Source: Gamarada debralockiae
Lineage: Eukaryota > Ascomycota > Leotiomycetes > Helotiales > Hyphodiscaceae
Assembly (NCBI GenBank): GCA_002803225.1
Contig: NXFV01002038.1
Coordinates: forward strand, 1 to 64,000
DNA: 64,000 nt
Direction: 5' to 3'
Shown: one piece after another, positions 10,809 to 21,274 of the stretch
Layout of the letters: each line of letters starts with the position of its first letter
Position numbering within the stretch: position 1 is the stretch's first letter
The notes under the pieces: generated by a model
The model's input: only the letters and a program-made list of their open reading frames with translations
What the model was told of the DNA's origin: nothing
The model's database searches: none
Translations under genes and position numbers: made by a program

Positions 10809-11351
10809 ATGCAGTTCCCAACCACCATCTTCTCGCTTTTCGTCCTCCTCTCCGTCGCTACCGCAGCCCCCACCGAGGAGAAGCGTCAAGGCAAGTCTGC
10901 GTCGAAAATCATAATTAAGTATTTGGTTGGCAGTTCCTAACGTACAGCAATCTTCAGGGGGGTTCATCTACGCTACGCAGACCTATTACAGTGGAGGAGG
11001 ATGCACTGGAACGGCTGATGGCGAGGCTACTTTTGGTGGCGTGAATCTCTGCCAACCAATCAGTTCCGTTCTCAGCAGCGTCATCAGTGTCACCGCTGGT
11101 TCGGTCACAGACAGTCCTGCCGGCTGCGTAAGTAAGTGCTCATGTTCTGAACATTTTAAATCTGGAGGAAGGAGAATTTTAGTTCTGGACATGGATGATG
11201 GATCCAGTGATATGGCTAACTTTCTTGCTCTCTTATAGTCCACTACTATACGGATTCTGAATGCACTAAGGGAGATACCGTGGGCGTCGTTGGTCACTGC
11301 GAGCAAGCAAGCGCCCCCTTCGTGGCAACAAATGTCATTTGCCCAACTTAA
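10809..11351 (+). CDS. small secreted six-cysteine protein, 130 aa
   Basis: There are three exons: 10809-10890, 10934-11131 and 11239-11351, giving 131 codons with the stop. Intron 1 is 43 nt and uses a GC donor (G then GCAAGT), the classic non-canonical form. Intron 2 uses GTAAGT. The N-terminus is a clear signal peptide (MQFPTTIFSLFVLLSVATAA), then PTEEKRQ with a KR processing-like site. The mature part is Gly/Ser/Thr rich with exactly six cysteines (in GGGC, NLC, AGC, SEC, GHC and VIC contexts), enough for three disulfides. It ends soon after the last Cys. I know no named family. Size, secretion and Cys pattern fit apoplastic small secreted proteins, some of which are effectors; that role is only a possibility. 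Confidence 0.8.
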
Positions 11352-11942
11352 GCGGTTTATCTTTCTCGAGCCCCTTGCCGATTGCAAACGGAGAAGAGTA
11401 CTCAAAAGCTGGTGTGCAGGTGACGTGTTTTATTTCTTTATGGCTAAACCGAGTTCTTTTAAGGGCAGCAGGCCCAAGGCTTTACGTTTTTTAAACAAAT
11501 GGCGGAGCCTGGGTTATAAATAACTATTTTGGCTATTATTAATTTTAAAGAAAAAAAATGCATCGTAAATATTTGAGATAGTATTATGCTTATATTCGAG
11601 GAACAAGCGTATAGTCGGTAACGGGTTCCTATTGCAGTTGTTCCCCGTGAAGAATGCATATGAGAAGAGTGGACGGAGAGCTTCCTCTCAAGCCACGAAA
11701 GCTACGTCGGTCTAGCCAGGGTATGAGGACAGACCGGGCTGGTGTAGCAGAAAGGTTGTTTGCATTGATCCACGTTGAGGTGCATATTCCTTCAACCCCA
11801 ACCTTAAGTGTGACCTGATTCAGATCCACCATTGCTTTCTCTACAGATATAAGCCTTGCTGCTACCGATCGCATCTAAGAATACCAGCACCGTTAGCAAC
11901 TCACCCATTTTCAAACATTTATAAAATCAAAATACGAAGACC
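11352..11942. other. intergenic
   Basis: Nothing recognisable. It lies between the secreted-protein gene and the 3' end of the esterase relic, with an AT-rich patch at 11520-11600. Confidence 0.5.
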
Positions 11943-13788
11943 TTAAGGACAGAAAGCACAAATCATAGCGGGAATTTTCACCGGATCCATAACAACATTC
12001 ACAAATGTCAGATTAAAGTTCAACGCCTTCGCCTCACTCCCATACTTCGGAAAAGTAGGTAATCCCGTCTGCTTCTGGAAGGCATTCGGATCTCCCGTTG
12101 CCGCAAAAGCTGTGATATATCTTTGCATATCCAACGCCGTTGACACATTCGGTACCGGCCATTCGTCGTCCGGTTCGCATCTCAGAACATATATAAAATA
12201 TCACCTCGATGATGACCTAGTGGTACTAAGAATAGGTAGTTGTAAGTATCATTGCCTTTAGCAGGGCTGGTATAGCGTCTGTTGCATGCAATCATCATTT
12301 CTGAATCAGTAAATCTCGACTGTCGAAGGGCGTAGTATAAGGCTGAGGTCCGTTGTAGATTGGTGGATAGAGAGTGTTGGAGATGTAGTTGATGATTGAG
12401 GGATCTGCGGCGGGAAAATAGATCTTCATGTACGTTTCTAGTGGAGAAGAGTTGGTAGCTGCAGGGTCCGTGAAGGCGAATCCTTCGTTGGAGTTGTGGG
12501 CTGATATCACTGAGATCGTGGGGTCAAATTGCCCATCTAGGAGGGACAAGCCAAGGATGTTTGTGATGTATGAGCCATCCACGGTTGGCTCTGAATCTGG
12601 TAAGCACATCCCTGAACAAGAGAAGGAGGCGGTACTTACGGAAAATTTACAGTCCAAATGGAGCCGAATGGATGATTTTCTTGTTTGCTAGTTGCAGGGT
12701 CTCTGATGATAGCAAGCGTGCTTCATCTAAGGCACTCACATTAGCGACAGCCAAGAAACTCTGAAATACCTACTCCTCTAGCAGTGTTGACTGTGTCGGG
12801 TTATGAATCGAAGCATTTTGCAAAACCGCTTGCTGGAACGGCAATTGACCAGCCCTTTCGCGCCTCCATTGAAATGGTGTGGTGCATAATACTCCCCGCG
12901 CCGGCAGACTTTCCTATAAGCGTAACGATGTCACTGTCGTTGCCAAAAAGATGAATATACTTCTGGACCCAGCCAAGAGCCACTGGTTGAACATATAATC
13001 CAACGTTTGCAGTACCATTCTTCTGGAACGTGGGACCGCTCATCCAGCCAAAGGTCCTTAACTACGGCTGTCAAATGTGAATACTTATTAAGTGATAGGT
13101 ATTAACTTATTCTATATGCAATTGCAACGAATACTACATCTTCAGTGTGCTCGGCGCTGCGCTCGAGAAGACCAATTGGACTGCCACCTTCAGCTTCGTT
13201 TCGCATGATATGTCCACCACCGTGAATCTAGACGATCACGGGAGCTCCACCTTGCTCGAAGGTGAATTGAGAGACTGTGATGTCGAAGAAGAGGCAGTCT
13301 TCACTTTCAGTGGGGTCTGGTGGTGCGTTTGCTAAGGTTACGTTTGACACTATACGGTCCAAAAAAATGAGTTACCGTTGACCTTTTATGCATGAAAGGA
13401 GCGTATAAAATGAGGCCTTTGGAAGAGGGTAAGATATATTTCCGAAGGAAAAGAGATTTTTACCAAAGAAGTTCCTTGAGGACAGATCTTCCCATAAGAG
13501 CCATCTTGAATACCAGCTGAACAATTATTCAGAGGCGGCTGTGGGGTCGAGAATCACAAAGCCCCGAGTGGAGGTGCAGCTTATCGGATGTTGGGGAATT
13601 GAAAATAGGCTGTGTTTTCTTGAGATAATCAGTAAGGTCATTTTAATTGCTTTGGCTATCCTACAGATGATATAGTTGCTTTGTGAAGTGCATATCCAAG
13701 GTCCACGACCGGAGTATTGGATATAACGTTCGCTCGTATTGCCGCGATGAATGTCAGAACAAGGGGCAATCACTTGAAGAGAAGGCAT
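11943..13788 (-). pseudogene. type-B carboxylesterase/lipase pseudogene
   Basis: An alpha/beta-hydrolase relic is read on the minus strand. Family blocks in order are AYFQFPNIR-stop-AAPPLGAL-stop-F (13545-13600), IQDGSYGKICPQ, SEDCLFFDITVS, PVIV-stop-IHGGGH (oxyanion hole) and LALGWVQKYIHLFG-like (VALGWVQKYIHLFG). Then come GKSAGAG and the C-terminal FAATGDPN region. Lesions are TAA at 13581-13583 where Tyr is usual, TGA at 13554-13556 where Arg is expected (CGA to TGA), and TAG at 13228-13230 where Trp is expected (TGG to TAG). The Glu of the GESAG nucleophile elbow is changed to Lys near 12909 (G to A). The C-terminal exons are further fragmented. It would have been a secreted or cytosolic ester hydrolase. 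It cannot make a functional enzyme now. Confidence 0.85.
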
Positions 13789-14192
13789 CGAGATTGATAT
13801 TATGAGGACAATTATAAGAGAACGATAACGGGAAATTTTGAGGTTAGAATCTCAGTTGTCCTTTATTGTGTAAAGCATAATACTAATTAATCTTATTAAA
13901 TGTAAAGTTACTCAAGTTTTATTATAGACTAACTTTTTATCTAATATACTTGGATTTGGTTTCCGTCTTGGCTTAGGGCTTATAGGGGTTTTGAACAATG
14001 TGCAGAAGAGACGTTTTTGCTTTCTAGGGACTTGATCGCCAGTTCTTCAGGGGGCGGACACTGAATACAAGCCTATGCTCGCTAAAATTCAGGTATTAAC
14101 TGTCTACATTACATTACATTACATTACATCTTTCTAACCATAGTATCTGCAATCTTTCCTTCATATACTCCGCTTCCTCTGAACTGACTACT
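13789..14192. other. intergenic with microsatellite
   Basis: An AT-rich stretch (13850-13950) is followed at 14105-14129 by a pentanucleotide microsatellite, five copies of TACAT. No gene is visible. Confidence 0.6.
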
Positions 14193-14810
14193 CTATAACA
14201 CAAGTCCTAATGCTAACGAAGCGACCAAAACCCCAGTTTTATAAGATAGTCTGATCCTAGGATCTCCTGACGATTTTGACGATGTAGGAGAGGCAGTTGT
14301 GCTAGTAGACTTCGTGCTAGTTGTAGGTAGCGATGTGGTTTTAGCCGTGCTAGTCGTTTCTGTGGCAGTTGATCCTGGCGATGCAGCCGTACCCGTAAGA
14401 AGATTCCCCGAATAGTCAAAAGTCTCGGTCTTCACAGCACCATTTGTCTCAGTAACCGTCACCGTCTGATCAGGGTACGTCCAAGTTGTTGCGATTTTCC
14501 CAGCAGTCGTATCCATTGTCGAGGACAGCTCCCAAGCGAATGGGAAACAATCGTAATTTATAGAATCGCTAGTATCTGTATCCAGCGTGTCCAATAGGCA
14601 ATTGTTCAACATCACGGTGTCGAATGGAGTTGTGATGTTGCAGTATGTGTAGCAATCATTATCGGTGGTGAAGACATTGTCTGATCCGCAGCAAGTTTTG
14701 AGTGCAGCTTGCACTATCGAAAAAGCAGTTTCATTGCGGAGGATATCTGTAGCAACGCAAACGTCGTTGAATATAGTTGGGTCGAGCTTATCGACGTCGA
14801 GGCAGTCCAT
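14193..14810 (-). CDS. Cys-rich GPI-type surface protein, 205 aa
   Basis: A single-exon frame. Residues 1-105 hold about eight cysteines (DCL, VCVA, KTCCGS, NDCYTYCN, NNCLL, YDCFPF) and N-glycosylation sequons. Residues 140-185 are a Ser/Thr-rich stalk. The C-terminus (KTGVLVASLALGLVL) is a hydrophobic tail preceded by SSGD, as in GPI-anchored fungal proteins. The start MDCLDVDKLDPT lacks a signal peptide, which is odd for such a tail. Either an upstream exon is missed, or the signal has been lost. A TATATAC motif lies about 45 bases before this ATG, which supports the start as drawn. Function unknown. Confidence 0.6.
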   Translation of the reverse strand: MDCLDVDKLDPTIFNDVCVATDILRNETAFSIVQAALKTCCGSDNVFTTDNDCYTYCNITTPFDTVMLNNCLLDTLDTDTSDSINYDCFPFAWELSSTMDTTAGKIATTWTYPDQTVTVTETNGAVKTETFDYSGNLLTGTAASPGSTATETTSTAKTTSLPTTSTKSTSTTASPTSSKSSGDPRIRLSYKTGVLVASLALGLVL

Positions 14811-15364
14811 GATTTGATGGGGAGAGATATTTAGCAGTATATAGACTTGGTTGATAATACTCTAAGTACGTGGGCTTTGAAATACAAAATGTTGAGTTGA
14901 AGCTTGAGGATGAGAAAATTCGGGCAGACCATCAAATATTTATGCAAAATCGTGAGAAATCTTCAAGGGTACAGCTTAAAGTTACTCACGCGCCGAAACG
15001 AGTCACTATGGCGCAGATACGGTAGGGCTCTCGGTCTATCTAACCTTTACGAGGTTAAATGTCCAGCAACCGAGAAATTGATAGCATTTACCCGCAGAAG
15101 CGGCAGGTGCTTTCGAAGGTACATCCATGTTCTGCTTCCTAGAAATCGTTTCAATTTATGTACTTTGAGTCACGACTTTTTGGCACGTTTGACAATACAA
15201 TATCGCTGTCAGAGAGATGTACAACAAACCTCACTCTTAATTAATTAATAACAATCCAACGCTTTTTATCAAATAACGTATAATTAAATATGTACGACGT
15301 CGTTTCCCTAATATGCCCAAAGAAGGAGAGCAATAGCAGTCCCTTGCACGTGCAGTTATCCGTG
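14811..15364. other. intergenic
   Basis: Promoter side of the surface protein gene and an AT-rich stretch around 15230-15300. No gene supported. Confidence 0.5.
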
Positions 15365-16068
15365 CTATGCAACGCCTCGGTTTTCAACAACGCGGAGGTC
15401 CAACTTCTGACCGGGGATGAGTGCTTGGCGGGTCTCTGGAAGAAGACCTAAGATACGATCTGTTATGGAAGGAGGATGTGCTATTTGGTAAAGAGGGTGA
15501 CGAATGGAAGCGTCCTGCGAGGTACCGCGCTCCGTCTTGGTCATGGGCTTCCATCGAAGGCCCTGTGACATTGAACCTTGAGGCGAATCTCAAGATACCG
15601 GAGCAAGAGTTATTCAGACCACCAAAGTGGCCTCAAAAATTTCGACTCTTAGAGGCTAAAGTTGATGTTGCCGCTTTTGATCCCTTTGGTGAGGTTTCTG
15701 GAGGGTACTTGAAGCTATCTGCTGGCCTGAGGCAAGTAACGGTTTGTGAGCGTAATTGGACGACAGGTAACTTATCCCACCTCGCTAATCCTATATGGCA
15801 AGAAAAGCGACTTCAGGAGAGATACTGGAGTGTGTTAGATATGAAAAGGCAAGAGTATTGGAAGATGCTGCTTGGATATGCCGAACGAAAGACCGTGGAG
15901 TTCGACCACCCTCTGGTGGCTGACCTTGGACAGGTTTAGAGGAATCCTGATAACCACTGCTCAAAAGAAAGGGTAATTTATTCGTGTTGGACAAGTCTGG
16001 TCCGACGGTTCCGGTAGTGACGCACCCGAGATCCCGGAAGAAGAGTATGAGGAATTAATCTTTGTCTA
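15365..16068 (+). pseudogene. HET-domain protein, C-terminal relic
   Basis: The frame matches the C-terminal half of heterokaryon-incompatibility (HET) proteins. It contains LTGDECLAGLW, then after a frameshift near 15445 EEDLRYDLLW, then RPARYRAPSWSWASIEGPV, a hallmark. The tail reads VGQVWSDGSGS...EEEYEELIFV before a stop at about 16068, but in-frame stops near 15940-15980 separate it. The N-terminal HET domain itself is missing. HET proteins trigger programmed cell death on allorecognition; this piece cannot. Confidence 0.7.
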
Positions 16069-16179
16069 AGAATAAAGATAGGAGTTAGAAATAGAAGTTG
16101 GGAGCTGAGACTCTTTATTTTTTGAATACTTGGTGTTCTTTACTCAAGGGAGAGATTAGCCTCAATCCGAAAAGCCAGA

Positions 16180-17850
16180 CGAGGATATGCTGACGTTCAC
16201 TAAGGTCGATCTAGTATGCATCAACCAGGCGGACATGCCAGAGCGAATGCAACGAGTCTCGCATATGAACACTATATACAGCAAGGCCCAAACGACGGTC
16301 ATTTATTTAGGGGATCTGATGCCGAGAGCGACAAAGCACTCGATGCTTCTGCCACATTCTCGGATGACCCGCATTTCCAGAGACCTTCCCATATGAGAGA
16401 TGAGGCTCCGGAGCATCTTGACTTCACGTGGTTAGAGCAGCTGAGCAGATTGTTGAGGTACCCCTGGTGGGAGCTGACACGGGCCTCTCGCTCAGGAAAT
16501 GTGAGCCTTCACCTAGGTCCCAAGCAACATTTACCTAATAGTAAGCAGCCTCCTTGTCTGTGGTAATAGCTCATTATGATAGGACGCTGTTGTCCTTCCA
16601 GGCACTGCGTCGCTTTCCAAGAAAGTAGGACGGTGCTGCAAGATGGGACTCACGGACGAAGATTCCGAAAGAGCATTTAAGATAATCGCTACGACATTCT
16701 ATCATGCGCTAGAGAAGAGAGACACAAACCGGACGAATATTCAACGGCGAAATTCGCCGAACCTCATACTTCTACTGAAGACATACAGGAACAAGAAGGC
16801 GTCGGTTCCACATGACAAGGTGTCTGGTCTACTTAGAATCGCCAGCTCTAAGTGTGGGATCAAGCCTGATTATTCAATCCCAGTGGAAGAAGTTTGCAAG
16901 AGAACATCTGTGCACCTGACAACCACGCACAGGGATCTCGCTATCTCGAATCAACAATCACTGGGGTTGAGCTTAGAATTTTCGGATTTGCCCTCATGGG
17001 TTCCTGACTGTCGCGTTCCTTTTGACAGCACTCAAAAAGCGATGTCACATTATTGGCATCATCGAACGACATGGATGTATACCGCAGGTCATGGACTACC
17101 CTTCTCTATTTATCGGATCCCAGACTTGGACTTCCTGTGCGCCGATGGACTTCAATTCGACGAGATTGCTGAACTCAGTGATTCATTGACGCGACTCGCT
17201 CACGTCGGTCGGGACCTGAAAGGTTGATGAAAGTCTGGAGGCTTTCAAGAGAACCATGGTTTCATGGGAAAACAAGATAGCGAGCAGGATCAATCATCAG
17301 AGCCGTACCCGGGAAGCGATTGGTCGTTTGCATCCTTCCGAACAGTTATAGCCGATCTCATTGCACACCTCAGATCTGAGGCAGTGGTTGACGGTCACGA
17401 ACACGAACTGGACAACATGACAATAGCCTAAGGATTCTTCGAAGTGCTCCGATACAGGATGGGCATAAATTCAAACCTGAATGTTTCCCAGCCAGAAAAC
17501 GGAAGGGATCTATTCAGCAGAGGATGGACGCTGAGAAATGGCTACACCACGCCGTCACAGCTATCAGAACAGAAGATTGTTCATGACCCAATCTGGGTGT
17601 ATTGGCACTGTACCTGAGACTACCGAGATGGATGATACCATCACATCAGGTGTGCTGCCACCACGCTAATGGTATTGCGACGTGGACGGTAGAAGTGAGG
17701 GATCGGAATAAAGTTGGCCATAGGGTTGTCGGTGACGAGTATGTTCATGGGATCATGAATAGAGAGGCTTGTGATGGGAGAGGGCTATTATTAAGCACTG
17801 GCTTTACTGAGGGGGGTAGCCATGGCAGAAAGTACTACGCAGGCCCCTAG
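16180..17850 (+). pseudogene. HET-domain protein, nearly full-length but broken
   Basis: This is a second HET copy in the same direction. The HET signature survives as VDLVCINQADMPERMQRVSHM followed by YSKAQTTVIYLGD, then a frameshift near 16310 into DAESDKALDASATF and LSRLLRYPWWELTRAS. The middle (16643-17227) is a clean 194-codon frame with LILLLKTYRNKKASVPHDKV and DLPSWVPDCRVP, the usual post-HET region. After a stop at 17226 it continues in broken frames to VGDEYVHGIMNREA near 17730-17770, the standard C-terminal motif. The start upstream of the HET signature is not recognisable. Frameshifts and stops make a functional product unlikely, but the 194-codon central frame might still be transcribed. 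Confidence 0.75.
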
Positions 17851-18437
17851 AATTTCAAGTGAGGCGGATATTCTAATCTGGCTGGACGATAAATTGGTAG
17901 AACGGCCTCTTCAATTTGCCTATCTTGCGGTCTCGATGATGGGGCATAATACCAGCAGGCATCCTCGAATCCTCGGCCGAATCCAAAAATATTCCCCGCT
18001 CTACTTAATGTCAACCACCCCTCAACAAGCTAGGAAATTTCACCTTATCTGATGCAATGGTTTGCCTGAATAAATTATCAGATGCGACCTTTGTTTGGTA
18101 GACGCCAACCATCCCATGTTAAGTCACTTGACAAACGTCAACAGACCTGCCTCAAAGATCCAGATCCTCATGCAACCCAAATCTTTGTCACTTTGCCTGC
18201 GTAGGCAAGATGGTCCGGATTGAAATTTGTGTGAAGTTGCCATCTATTATCATGAGTGCAGGGCATATATATCTAATGCCATGTAATGCAAAGGCCTGAA
18301 TGACAAACTATGCCCTTGTCCCTGCTGCTCAAGCTGTGAAAGCCATGAATCATAAATCGTCAGCAAAGAAACTAAAAGTGCAACTCATCTACTCATACAT
18401 CGCCGTACACCACAACGACTCACCTCCAACCCCCATC
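17851..18437. other. intergenic
   Basis: No gene is supported between the HET relic and the next, oppositely oriented broken gene. Confidence 0.4.
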
Positions 18438-19873
18438 TCAATGTACCCTGTGATGAACAGGAGAAACCACTCTCAATCCTTTGCTTCCTGTATCTCTTAA
18501 CCTTCGCCGCCCAGTCACCTTTTGTTTCTGAAGAGCAAAATACTCAACAGCTTCAGCAAACTCGTCTTCGTGGTAGTAGATTTTGAGGTCCTTAGTCTTC
18601 TTGGTCGGAGACGAAATATCCTGGTCTTGTGAAGAGAGTTGAGATGGGTGACTTGCCGATGAAGATATAATTGGGATCGTCTCTCCACCTTCGATTTTGT
18701 GAGTGTAGACGAATGTGTCGCTCGTCTGCGTGTGTCCGAGGGCGTCTTGAAGCCGTGGGAGGGTGCTTCTCCGAGAGTATCTCGTCTGATGGGTTTCGAT
18801 TGTCGAAAAGCTTTTTGGCGTCACCCCGGCTAAGTTCTAAGGCCCCAGCTGGGTTCAGCACTCTCTTCGACGTAGCTTTCCAAAATCCACTCGAGAGCAT
18901 CAGCTTGCTTATCGAAGGGAGCTGGTCATTGAGATCTCCTTGTCGCAGATTATTGATAGCATCCGTGAATATGGAGTCGTCGCCACTGCTTGCCAAGTCC
19001 TGCTGAATGTTTTCTCTTAGCGACTAGCTGAAGAACCAATATCGAATCGTCTGAGAATCTTTCTGTTGGATGGCATGAGAACGTAGCGTTTCAGAGTTTC
19101 CATTGCTGGGCATTCTTTGGTTTCGTACGCAGCTTTCTGTAAAGACACGACCAGTTGACAATTATCCTCGAAAGAGAACGGATAGGGTAGCTTGCCGACC
19201 TTCCCGCTATGGCTGAGTATATTCTCATAATCTCTCAGACTATCAACAAAGTATTGACAATGTCGGACTTTTACGGATCGTATTGCTTAGATGGGGTAGC
19301 AGCAAAGCTTGCCTTGAGCACCGGAATACTCTCTTGATTCAAACCCTTCGGCAATGTGTCTCTAAATCTATATTAAACGTTTTCCCCGATGCCCAGTAAA
19401 GGAAAAGACAACTTCAGAAAATCAAACAAACCTCTGAAGATTGTAGGTCATAAGCGCTGCAGAGGGTGCCTGAAGATCCCTTTCTTGAAACTCGATGGCT
19501 TGATCTGTTGGCTGGCTATTGATGGCAGTCACCTGTACTGATTCTTTCTGTGTTACGATCGCTACGATCTCATAGCCTCGCACACAAATTATTCGATTCA
19601 AGCAGGAGAGCTTGGTGTTGCGAAGGACGTTGATGTCGCTCATCGACTCATTGATGAGGATCGTGCTTTTGTCCGAGGCTCTGGATTCAAGTTTGCAATG
19701 CAAGTTAGTGTTAAAATGTTCGTCTATGTCAACTGCTAAAGGATGGAAAGTACATACGCGTCTGTGAGCTCAAGGAGCTTGGTCATCGCACGAAATTGCG
19801 TGTGCTCCTCTCGGGTCAGAAACATATCGGCCCGACAATATCGAACCTTCCCTTTCATCCGTGGCTCAGCCAT
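18438..19873 (-). pseudogene. unknown protein, disrupted multi-exon gene
   Basis: Exon 1 (19758-19873) begins MAEPRMKGKVRYCRADMFLT and ends in phase 2 at a GTATGT donor. Exon 2 starts at 19680 (ASDKSTILINESMSDINVL) and runs to about 19433. Downstream, coding character continues in changing frames: VRHCQYFVDSLRDYENIL, then LPYPFSFEDNCQLVVSLQ and MPSNRKILRRFDIGSS. It then continues as LASSGDDSIFTDAINNLRQG, and after a shift near 18775 as KTKDLKIYYHEDEFAEAV. The frame breaks near 19290, 19010 and 18775 cannot all be explained by introns. No family is recognised. The clean first splice site suggests a once-functional gene. Confidence 0.5.
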
Positions 19874-20382
19874 GATGCAGATATCGAAAACGAATAGTTC
19901 GAAAGTAAGAAGACGTGCTGATTGGTTCCAGTGTGCGTGGGGGGAAGATGTTGTAGGGATGAAAGAGGGTCGCGATTAAAACCCACCAGTGTGAGTACTA
20001 AAAGGGTCCAAATTTAGCCTTACTTTCAACCCTCATAACTACACTATTTCGAGCACTATTCGCATAATTTTTAATCAATTAAATATATTAGTCCTAAATT
20101 GTATTTCTAGCTATATAAGTATAGTTAATTGTAGTATATTACATTACTTAATTTTAAAGTTCAAAGAGGGCATTTTCTTAGGCGAGGACCCGGACACGGA
20201 GTAAAACATACCTACTGTAAATTTCCAACTCCTACAACTCGGCTATTTCTAGGCATATATATATATATATATACGTATGTGAATTATATGAGGCCCTATA
20301 GCTGTTACTATAATAATATTGCAAATCAGTGAAAAATTATCCCAATGAGAATGCGTGTGAGATAATAAGTTGTGTGCCAACT
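19874..20382. other. AT-rich intergenic stretch
   Basis: Strongly AT-rich between 20040 and 20350, with an (AT)n run at about 20254-20272. No coding potential. Confidence 0.6.
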
Positions 20383-20415
20383 CACCCGGTGTGAGTAAGC
20401 GGCTCACACCGGGTG
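20383..20415. repeat. perfect 13-bp hairpin
   Basis: CACCCGGTGTGAG (20383-20395) and CTCACACCGGGTG (20403-20415) are perfect inverted repeats around a 7-base loop (TAAGCGG). A related half-motif, CCAGTGTGAGTACT, sits at about 19985. It lies at the junction between the AT-rich stretch and the 5' edge of the ferric reductase relic, so it may mark a breakpoint or the fused ends of an element. Confidence 0.7.
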
Positions 20416-21274
20416 GTTAAATCACGAGCCATTTACAACGAAGATGCAGACCTCGTAATTCTCAAGATCGCTCCTGGAGAGCACCATCTCAAGCCAGGAC
20501 AGGCCAGCATTACTTCATCTATCAGTAAAACGTGTGGCGTTGTTGGGAAAACCATCCATTCTCACTTAATAGTTACAACCAAACCGCATCTGAATTTGAG
20601 CTGCACACGGTCACTGTTGAGGGCGCCACCATGTCCGACCACAACGCTGGGAACCCCCTTCCCCAGCCCTCCGGTCCCAGCTCTCTACGACTGACGCAGA
20701 GAACTTCACATTCTATATTCGCCTGTCAACTGGTTTCACTGGCCGGCTGCTAAAGCAATGTCTCAATCTCCCCGAAGCCTGTGCCTTTGAAACTGCTACT
20801 CGACGGTCCATACGGACACTTGTTCCCGGCCCATACTTATGACACTCTCGTGTTGGTCGCTGGCGGGAGTGGCATTGCTGGTGTTCTGCCATATTTCAGA
20901 ACTCACGAAAAGGGGTCTAGAACAAGCTGTATCGGATTGATCTGGATAATAAAGCAAGTTCGTATGATCACGGAAATTGCAACGCGGGAACTACGAAAAA
21001 GTCCGGAATTACCAATGTTGAGACGAGCTTCTACATTACTGGCCAAATGAGGTGCTTAAGAGTGAAACCAATGACCTTAGGCTTGAGATTAAGACTGGCT
21101 GGCCAAATCTGGATGCTTTGATATCGGATGAGGTAAGACAGAGTGGGCAACGACGAACAGCGGTCATTACTTATGGACCGCCTGGCATGGCTAATAAAGC
21201 AAGAGCGTGTGTGCACCCCTTGTTATTGGAAGGTTCAATGGTTGGAATATGTTGAGGAGTCACTTGGCTGGTAG
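20413..21274 (+). pseudogene. ferric reductase-like, truncated and frameshifted relic
   Basis: Only the cytosolic FAD/NAD(P)-binding half is present; the N-terminal heme-binding membrane region is absent. Recognisable blocks are DADLVILKIAPGEHHLKPGQ and WENHPFSLNSYNQ...EFELHTVTVEGAT in a second frame. Then come FTFYIRLSTGFTGRLLKQ and LLLDGPYGHLFPAHTYD followed by LVLVAGGSGIAGVLPYF (the NAD-binding glycines). The end reads GWPNLDALISDEV, TYGPPGMANKARACV and a shifted EYVEESLGW before TAG at 21272-21274. At least three frame changes break it. Intact relatives reduce Fe(III) or Cu(II) at the plasma membrane. Confidence 0.8.

Noticed and set aside
590..13788. A functional secondary-metabolite cluster
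   Set aside because: No backbone synthase is present in the window, and three candidate tailoring or transport genes are pseudogenes.
20383..20415. Hairpin as a transcription terminator
   Set aside because: It lacks a following T-run, the organism is eukaryotic, and no gene ends just upstream on the plus strand.
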